Positions 4,235-9,698 of a stretch of 9,698 nt of DNA are shown here, piece by piece (the first letter of the stretch is position 1; each line of letters opens with the position of its first letter). Both the position numbers and the translations under genes were made by a program. Source of the stretch: a bacterium (GTDB taxonomy: Bacteria; Chlamydiota; Chlamydiia; Chlamydiales; FEN-1388); the NCBI GenBank assembly GCA_021811115.1, contig JAJZPP010000006.1, positions 1-9,698 of the forward strand. Reading direction: 5' to 3'. The notes under the pieces are model-generated. The model was not told the origin of the DNA, made no database searches, and worked only from the letters and a program-made list of their open reading frames with translations.

Positions 4235-6901
4235 GTGTCCGAGAAGGACATTTTTCTCCTCATAGATGCCTCCGGGCTGATTTACCGCTCTTTCTTCGCG
4301 CTCCCTCCCCTCACGTCTCCAGCAGGCAGGCCAACAGGGGCCCTCTTCGGATTCATACGGTCTTTTTTGAAGGTGAACACCAAACTCTCCCCAGCTCACC
4401 TCATCGCCGTCTTCGATGGGCCTGAGAATAAAAAATCTCGACTCGCCCTCTACAGCGACTATAAGGCGACCCGAAAACCGACCCCAAATGAGCTCATTGA
4501 ACAGATTGAAGAGGCAAAAAAGTTCTGCACCCTCTTTGGCATCCCCATGCTCGCAGAACGGGGCGTTGAAGCCGATGACACGATCGCCTCCATCACCGAG
4601 TGGGCGGTTCGTGAGACTCCTTCCACCATTTTCCTCTGCTCAGCAGACAAAGATCTGGCCCAGCTGGTCTCAAAACAGGTGCGCATTATCAATCCTGCCA
4701 AAGAGGATAAGATCCTCGATGAGGCCGGAGTCGAAGAGGAGTGGGGGCTTCGGCCAGACCAGATGTGCGACTACTTTGCGCTCATTGGAGACGCTTCTGA
4801 CAATGTTCCTGGAATTGAAGGCATCGGCCCAAAGACGGCTGTAGCGCTCCTCAAAGAGTGGAAAACATTAGATGGGCTGCTCGCCAATGTCGATGCGATC
4901 CCCGGCAAAAAAGGGGAGCACATCAAGGCTGGAAGAGAGTCGGCCCTCTTGAGTAAACAGCTGGTTGTTCTCGACCGATCGGTAAAAGTTCCCCATACAA
5001 TCCAGTTTTACGAGAGGCAAGAGCCGCACACCCAAGAGCTGTACCATTTCTTTCAGGAAAAAGGGTTTAAAACCCTCGAGCCGCTCCTCTCAACACCCCT
5101 CCCTCCCGATGTCCCTCCTCCCTGTCAGCACGAGATCATCACGACCAAGGAAGATTTGGATCGGCTGATCTCCTGGCTTGAAAAAAAATCAACCATCGCT
5201 ATCGACTGCGAGACGACACGTTTGGATGAGTTTAGCGCTGAACTGGTTGGTATTGGCCTCGCCTCAGAGCCAACCCACGTTTTCTACATCGACTGCCGAA
5301 CAAAACTTTCAGGCGAAGAGGTGGTGAAGCGGCTGAATACTGTGATAAAAAAGAACGGCATTCGCCTCATTGGCCACAATATCAAGTACGACCTGCATGT
5401 CCTGACCCGTTTTGGGTTGGAAGTTCCCAAACTGGATTTTGATACCCTTCTGGCCTCCTGGCTCCTCTACGCCCACGAACGCAACCACAACCTGGATGAT
5501 TTGGCCCGCCGTCACTTTCACAAGGAAAAGATCCCGATTGAGTCGCTCATTGGGAAGGGAAAACAGACCAGATCCATGGCCGAGGCGCCCGTCCCAGCGG
5601 TGGCCGCCTATTGTGCCGAGGATGTGGAGTTCACGTTGCGGCTCAAAGAGCTGTTTGAGCAAGAGCTCAAAGAGACCCACATCGACAGGGTGTTCCGCAA
5701 CGTCGAGATGCCGCTGATTCCGGTGCTGCTCCGTATGGAAAATAATGGCGTCTATGTCAATGTAGACCGCTTACACGCGATCCAGACCATTATCGACCAT
5801 TCGCTCGAAGAGGTCCAAGCAGCTATCTACACGATGGCTGGAAAAACGTTTAACATTAACTCTCCAAAGCAACTCAGCGATGTGCTCTTCGTCGACTTAA
5901 AGCTTCCCAAACAAGGGAAGGGAAAGCTACACCTCTCTACCAACATCGAAGTGATGGAGGAGCTCTCCCTCTTCCATCCGATCGCCCAAAAGATCATCGA
6001 GTACCGCCAGCTCGACAAACTCAAATCAACCTACCTGGAAACCCTTCCCAAGCAGATTCGGGCCGATAGTGGCCGCGTCCACTGTCGCTTTGCCCAGTCG
6101 GGCACCGCAACCGGACGGATGGCATGCCAGGATCCCAACCTCCAAAACATCCCTGTGAAGAGCGAACTGGGCAAAGAGATCCGATCCGCCTTCCAACCTC
6201 AGCAGCCCGGATGGGTCTACGTCTCTGCCGACTACTCCCAGATAGAGCTGCGCCTCCTCGCCCACATCAGCAAGGACCCAACCCTCATTAAGGCGTTCAC
6301 AGAAGAGATGGATATCCATGCCCTGACGGCGGCAGAAATCTTTGGCGTCAGCCTCTCCCAGGTCACCGACGATATGCGCCGGCGCGCCAAGGCGGTCAAC
6401 TTTGGAATCCTCTACGGCCAGCAGGCGTACGGCTTGGCACGAGAGCTCCACATCTCGACGAAAGAGGCCCAAGAGTTCATCAATCGATACTTTGCCCGCT
6501 ACAGCACCGTGCAGGGAGTGATCGCTGAAGCGAAAGCAAAGGCCCACAGGACTGGCATGGCTGAAACGCTCACAGGCAGAAGGCGGCTCATCCCCGATAT
6601 TAATTCCTCAGACTTTTTCATCCGCGCGGCCAACGAACGGCTTGCTGTTAACACTCCCTTCCAAGGAACTTCGGCTGACATCATTAAGATGGCCATGATT
6701 GCCATTGATCACGCCTTAGTACACGACGCGATGCGCACCATGATGGTGTTGCAAATCCATGATGAGCTGCTCTTTGAGGCTCCAGAAGAGGAGCTGGAGA
6801 GGTTACTGCCTCTTATTAAGGAGAAGATGGAAAACGTGATGTCACTGGCTGTCCCATTACGAGTTGACATCAATGTTGGAAAAAATTGGAAAGAGTGTTA
6901 A
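4235..6901 (+). CDS. polA: DNA polymerase I
   Basis: An 888-aa, three-domain Pol I that removes RNA primers and fills repair gaps. The N-terminal 5'-nuclease (1-290) shows LLIDASGLIYRSFFA, EADDTIASI, SADKDLAQLV and the helix-hairpin-helix VPGIEGIGPKTA. The 3'-5' exonuclease domain (about 300-480) keeps the whole DEDDy set: D324 and E326, D386 (NIKYD), Y459 and D463 (YCAED), so proofreading should be active. The polymerase domain (500-888) has motif A DYSQIELR (D666), motif B with K719, F723 and Y727 (RRRAKAVNFGILYG) and motif C QIHDELLFE (D843). F723 is the residue that disfavours dideoxynucleotides in E. coli Pol I. The start is GTG 4235, with AAAGGTGG (4223-4230) just upstream; the protein begins close to the first conserved strand. 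It is 30 bp after sohB and overlaps coaE, so it is probably co-transcribed. It matches CT493 by position. Confidence 0.97.
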   Translation: MSEKDIFLLIDASGLIYRSFFALPPLTSPAGRPTGALFGFIRSFLKVNTKLSPAHLIAVFDGPENKKSRLALYSDYKATRKPTPNELIEQIEEAKKFCTLFGIPMLAERGVEADDTIASITEWAVRETPSTIFLCSADKDLAQLVSKQVRIINPAKEDKILDEAGVEEEWGLRPDQMCDYFALIGDASDNVPGIEGIGPKTAVALLKEWKTLDGLLANVDAIPGKKGEHIKAGRESALLSKQLVVLDRSVKVPHTIQFYERQEPHTQELYHFFQEKGFKTLEPLLSTPLPPDVPPPCQHEIITTKEDLDRLISWLEKKSTIAIDCETTRLDEFSAELVGIGLASEPTHVFYIDCRTKLSGEEVVKRLNTVIKKNGIRLIGHNIKYDLHVLTRFGLEVPKLDFDTLLASWLLYAHERNHNLDDLARRHFHKEKIPIESLIGKGKQTRSMAEAPVPAVAAYCAEDVEFTLRLKELFEQELKETHIDRVFRNVEMPLIPVLLRMENNGVYVNVDRLHAIQTIIDHSLEEVQAAIYTMAGKTFNINSPKQLSDVLFVDLKLPKQGKGKLHLSTNIEVMEELSLFHPIAQKIIEYRQLDKLKSTYLETLPKQIRADSGRVHCRFAQSGTATGRMACQDPNLQNIPVKSELGKEIRSAFQPQQPGWVYVSADYSQIELRLLAHISKDPTLIKAFTEEMDIHALTAAEIFGVSLSQVTDDMRRRAKAVNFGILYGQQAYGLARELHISTKEAQEFINRYFARYSTVQGVIAEAKAKAHRTGMAETLTGRRRLIPDINSSDFFIRAANERLAVNTPFQGTSADIIKMAMIAIDHALVHDAMRTMMVLQIHDELLFEAPEEELERLLPLIKEKMENVMSLAVPLRVDINVGKNWKEC

Positions 6902-7497
6902 CGTTGAAAAGAATTGCTGTAACAGGCTCCATTGCTTCTGGCAAATCAACAGTGTGCCAGCTCTTTAAGCAGCGGGGAGCCGTAGTTGTAAGCGCCGATA
7001 GCCTTCTCCACCACGTTTTCACAGCGGACACAAGAGTTGGAAAGACCATTGTGTCACTGTTTGGGGAGAATGTTATTACAGAAGGAACCATTAATCGTAC
7101 GCTCATTGCAGAAGCCGTTCGTGCTCACCCCCCATTATTGGATAGACTCGAAGCCATCTGCCACCCATACGTCAACCAGGAAATTCAAAGAGAGTATCAA
7201 GAGGCGTGTCAAAAGAAGCCTGATGGGCTTTTCGTTGTTGAAATCCCTCTCCTCCTCGAATCGAAATTCCCCCTTGCCGATTGGTTTGACACCATCATCG
7301 GGGTCGTGGCCGACGAGCAGAAAGCAAAAGAGCGGTACGTGCAACATGGTGGCACCGAAGAGCAGTTTTTGTTTCGTCGGGAAAGACAACTGAAGACTGA
7401 GGAGTTGATGAGGAGAGCCGATTGTGTACTCTTCAACAATGGAACGCTAGAACAACTTGCCGCCGAAGTAAATAAATTTTTATATGCATTTAGGTAA
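6895..7497 (+). CDS. coaE: Dephospho-CoA kinase
   Basis: A 200-aa cytoplasmic P-loop kinase that phosphorylates the 3'-hydroxyl of dephospho-CoA with ATP, the last step of CoA synthesis. The P-loop GSIASGKS is at 11-18. SAD (33-35) supplies the likely catalytic Asp35. CHP (89-91), EIPLLLE (116-122), the lid-like region around RRERQ (161-165) and NNGT (181-184) all match CoaE. The start is uncertain: GTG 6895 overlaps the polA stop by 7 bp and is my choice; TTG 6904, 2 bp after that stop, gives LKRIAVTG and is close behind; TTG 6886 is less likely. Its own ribosome site (GGAAAGA) lies in the polA end, which fits translational coupling. It overlaps rho by 14 bp if rho starts at 7484. It corresponds to CT492 (yacE) of C. 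trachomatis. Confidence 0.93.
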   Translation: MLTLKRIAVTGSIASGKSTVCQLFKQRGAVVVSADSLLHHVFTADTRVGKTIVSLFGENVITEGTINRTLIAEAVRAHPPLLDRLEAICHPYVNQEIQREYQEACQKKPDGLFVVEIPLLLESKFPLADWFDTIIGVVADEQKAKERYVQHGGTEEQFLFRRERQLKTEELMRRADCVLFNNGTLEQLAAEVNKFLYAFR

Positions 7498-8875
7498 AGA
7501 GGAGCACCATCCAAACTTTATGGATCAACAAGAACCCGCAACACCGGCTGAGATTCGTCCGGAAGAACCCTTACTACCCCCAACCGAACCTGTCGTCTAC
7601 CCAGGTGAGTCTGCCCCCAACGTTACGAGAATCTCTGACCTCCAACGGATGAACATCGACCAGTTAAACCACTACGCCAAGCAGATCTGGCTTCGCCACT
7701 TGGGCTCCATGACCAAATCGCAAATGGTCTTTGAGATTGTCAAGGTTCTTTCTGAACGGCCCCAAGAGGTATTGTACGGGGATGGTGTCCTGGAGATTCT
7801 CCCAGACGGGTTTGGGTTCTTACGCTCGCCAAACTACAACTACCTGCCCTCCGCAGAAGACATTTATGTCTCTCCAGCCCAAATCCGCCGTTTTGACCTC
7901 AAAAAGGGGGACTCTGTCTCCGGCACGATTCGGCCTCCAAAAGACAAGGAAAAGTACTTTGCCCTCATCAAGGTCGATAAGATCAACTTCCAAAACCCTG
8001 AGCGGGCTAAAGAACGGATCCACTTTGAAAACCTCACTCCACTCTATCCTGAATCACGCCTCGTCATGGAGACGACAAAAGAGAACACGTCGACACGAGT
8101 GCTCGATCTTGTTGCCCCAGTAGGAAAAGGGCAGCGAGGGTTGATTGTGGCCTCTCCCCGTTCTGGTAAAACCATCATCCTCCAGCAGTATGCCAACGCC
8201 ATCGCCCTCAACAATCCAGAATGCATCCTCATGGTACTCCTGATCGACGAGCGTCCTGAAGAGGTGACTGACATGCAGCGCATGGTGAAGGGGGAGGTCA
8301 TCTCATCTACCTTTGATGAGCCTCCTGAAAGGCACGTACAAGTCTCAGAGATGGTGATTGAGAAGGCGCGTCGACTCGTGGAGCATGGACGCGATGTGGT
8401 CATCCTCTTGGATTCGATCACCCGTCTGGCGCGCGCCTACAACTCCGTACAACCCCATTCAGGCAAGATCTTGAGCGGCGGTATCGATGCCAACGCCCTC
8501 CACAAACCAAAACGGTTCTTTGGCTCTGCCCGCAATATTGAGCAGGGCGGATCGCTCACCATTTTGGCGACAGCCCTCATCGACACTGGCTCCAGAATGG
8601 ATGAGGTCATCTTTGAAGAGTTTAAGGGAACAGGCAACATGGAAGTGGTCCTTGACCGGCGTCTGGCCGAGCGACGGCTCTTCCCGGCCATCGACATTCT
8701 CAAGAGCGGCACGAGGAAGGAGGAGAACCTCTACCATCCGGATGAGCTCAAGCGGGTCTACAAGATGCGCGAAGCGGTTGCTGATCTGTCGAACATCGAT
8801 GCGATGAACCTGCTTTTAGGGCAGTTGAAAAAAACAAACAATAACATCGAGTTCCTCCTTAGCATGAAAGATTAG
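7484..8875 (+). CDS. rho: Transcription termination factor Rho
   Basis: A 463-aa hexameric RNA-dependent ATPase that ends untranslated transcripts. An acidic, proline-rich N-terminal tail (about 1-45) precedes the Rho-N helical domain (about 48-92). The cold-shock-like RNA-binding domain (about 95-170) has DGFGFLRSP and [19 protein letters not shown]. The RecA-like core follows: Walker A ASPRSGKT (223-230), the catalytic-Glu region [13 protein letters not shown] (252-264, E256), Walker B VVILLDS (305-311), the Q-loop around [11 protein letters not shown] and the R-loop around [14 protein letters not shown]. The P-loop reads S-P-R-S before GKT where E. coli has P-P-K-A, a conservative change at the second lysine. 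ATG 7484 overlaps coaE; ATG 7520 (MDQQEPAT) is an alternative, preceded by GAGGAG (7499-7504) at a long 15-nt spacing. The tight join with coaE means there is no long rho leader of the kind used for autoregulation in E. coli. It corresponds to CT491. Confidence 0.97.
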   Translation: MHLGKEEHHPNFMDQQEPATPAEIRPEEPLLPPTEPVVYPGESAPNVTRISDLQRMNIDQLNHYAKQIWLRHLGSMTKSQMVFEIVKVLSERPQEVLYGDGVLEILPDGFGFLRSPNYNYLPSAEDIYVSPAQIRRFDLKKGDSVSGTIRPPKDKEKYFALIKVDKINFQNPERAKERIHFENLTPLYPESRLVMETTKENTSTRVLDLVAPVGKGQRGLIVASPRSGKTIILQQYANAIALNNPECILMVLLIDERPEEVTDMQRMVKGEVISSTFDEPPERHVQVSEMVIEKARRLVEHGRDVVILLDSITRLARAYNSVQPHSGKILSGGIDANALHKPKRFFGSARNIEQGGSLTILATALIDTGSRMDEVIFEEFKGTGNMEVVLDRRLAERRLFPAIDILKSGTRKEENLYHPDELKRVYKMREAVADLSNIDAMNLLLGQLKKTNNNIEFLLSMKD

Positions 8876-8880
8876 GAAGA
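8874..8880 (+). promoter_or_regulatory. Ribosome binding site of the gene after rho
   Basis: AGGAAGA overlaps the rho stop codon (TAG, 8873-8875) and lies 6 nt before ATG 8887. It fixes the start of a gene that has no stop inside the window and supports co-translation with rho. Confidence 0.7.
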
Positions 8881-8886
8881 AAAAGT

Positions 8887-9698
8887 ATGGCGAAGAAACC
8901 ATCCCCTGCAGAGGGCGGAAGCTCTCTATTGAAACGGTTCTTTTGGCTCTGCTTGATCGTTCTCATTGGCGTGGGAGCCTTTTGGGCGTACCGACATAAG
9001 GAACGGCTCGAGCAGATGGTCTACTCAAAAGACCATGAGGACACTATTGAGACGTTCGAAACGGCGATCCAACCAGAAGAGCTGCTCGCCCGACAGAGTC
9101 GGCTCCTGCTCACTCCTCAGCACTCATTTGGGACGGTTTCGCTCCTGTTTGCTCCACACCTACTCCTCAACGTAAAGTACAGCCTGGATGGCAAGACCTC
9201 CAAAGCGTGCACCGCGCTGTGGGATCTTACCGATGGAGAGCTTGTCCTCAACACCAATAACTTTGACCACTCACAAGGGTTTGCCGACTGCCTCGTCTCA
9301 GAAGCAAGCGCCGATGATTTTCGTATTCTCCACACGCTGGCGATTCGTGGAGGGGCGCTCTCGAAGGAGATGATCTGTAAGGAGCTTGGAGGGGATGATT
9401 CGGTTATTTGTGAGCGAATCGAAAACCTAAAAAAACGGCACCTTGTCATCGTCTCGAACGACATTGTGCGCATCCATGTGGAATCGCCGCTCATCAAACT
9501 GGAGCCGGCTACGCTCATCACGCGGCCATTTGTGCAGAGGACCATCATCTACAAGTCGTTGTTGAATGCCCAATACACCATTGCCGACATTGAATCGCTC
9601 GTCCAAGCCGCCTTTGGCTCCGATCTGGCCATCCGTTCGACCCGTCTCGTCTTCATTCCCATCTACGAGATCCAAGTGAATAACCCCGACGGTTCGAT
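8887..9698 (+). CDS. Conserved membrane-anchored protein with winged-helix-like domain (3' end outside window)
   Basis: At least 270 aa, open to the right edge; I do not know its function. A lysine-containing N-terminus (MAKKPSPAEG) is followed by one clear membrane segment at about 18-35 (RFFWLCLIVLIGVGAFWAYR). The next part is soluble (about 40-140) and includes a Cys-containing segment with KACTALWDLTDGELVL (106-121) and DHSQGFADC (127-135). Residues 142-198 look like a winged helix: DDFRILHTLAIRGG, then ALSKEMICKEL, a second helix VICERIENLKKRHLV, and a strand pair VIVSNDIVRIHV. The remainder (199-270) is an alpha/beta stretch ending IPIYEIQVNNPDGS. The gene starts 11 bp after the rho stop. 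In C. trachomatis the gene beside rho is CT490, a hypothetical protein, and this is probably its counterpart. The wing assignment comes from residue pattern only. The topology (inside or outside for the soluble part) is not settled; the basic N-terminus suggests the body is periplasmic. Confidence 0.8.
   Translation, partial: MAKKPSPAEGGSSLLKRFFWLCLIVLIGVGAFWAYRHKERLEQMVYSKDHEDTIETFETAIQPEELLARQSRLLLTPQHSFGTVSLLFAPHLLLNVKYSLDGKTSKACTALWDLTDGELVLNTNNFDHSQGFADCLVSEASADDFRILHTLAIRGGALSKEMICKELGGDDSVICERIENLKKRHLVIVSNDIVRIHVESPLIKLEPATLITRPFVQRTIIYKSLLNAQYTIADIESLVQAAFGSDLAIRSTRLVFIPIYEIQVNNPDGS

Noticed and set aside
6026..6547. Minus-strand frame of 173 codons opposite polA
   Set aside because: Antisense to the highly conserved polymerase motifs A and B; no ribosome site or family features.

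Overview
The window looks like a chromosomal segment from a member of the Chlamydiae, most likely an environmental (Chlamydia-related) lineage. Three things point there. The left edge carries the end of a Tlc-type nucleotide transporter, the family that lets intracellular energy parasites import host ATP or NTPs. The gene set and order (npt, pgsA, then sohB, polA, coaE, rho and a conserved unknown) match, as I remember it, the Chlamydia trachomatis stretch CT495-CT490. The unknown after rho occupies the CT490 position. Base composition by eye is near 50% GC, which is higher than I expect for most cultured chlamydiae, so the exact lineage stays open.

Layout. Bases 1-454 (+) are the 3' end of the nucleotide transporter. 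It runs tail-to-tail into a leftward pair, dedA (1577-957) then pgsA (952-419), and the stop-codon ends of npt and pgsA overlap by 36 bp. Bases 1578-1905 are a non-coding divergent intergenic region with a good sigma70-like promoter for dedA, two or three dyad-symmetric sites and a weaker promoter candidate for the rightward gene. A YnaI-type MscS channel follows (1906-2985, +). Bases 2986-3166 hold a striking hairpin element with 21-bp terminal inverted repeats and a third, internal copy of the same motif. From 3167 to the right edge five genes run rightward with gaps of 30 bp or less or with overlaps: sohB/sppA-like protease, polA, coaE, rho, and a membrane-anchored unknown protein cut by the window end.

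How the genes fit together. The right block is housekeeping: envelope proteolysis (S49 protease), DNA repair and RNA-primer removal (Pol I), the last step of CoA synthesis (CoaE) and transcription termination (Rho). Tight spacing suggests one transcript. The left part concerns the envelope and host interface: nucleotide import, phosphatidylglycerol synthesis, a DedA lipid-transport-family protein and an osmotic safety valve. The divergent dedA/mscS pair appears to sit between two blocks (npt-pgsA and sohB-rho) that are adjacent in Chlamydia, so it is either an insertion in this lineage or a loss in Chlamydia.

I found no CRISPR array, rRNA, tRNA, transposase, phage gene or toxin-antitoxin system. 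No new multi-gene system is evident. The least explained items are the hairpin element before sohB, the dyads between dedA and mscS, and the winged-helix-like unknown protein after rho.
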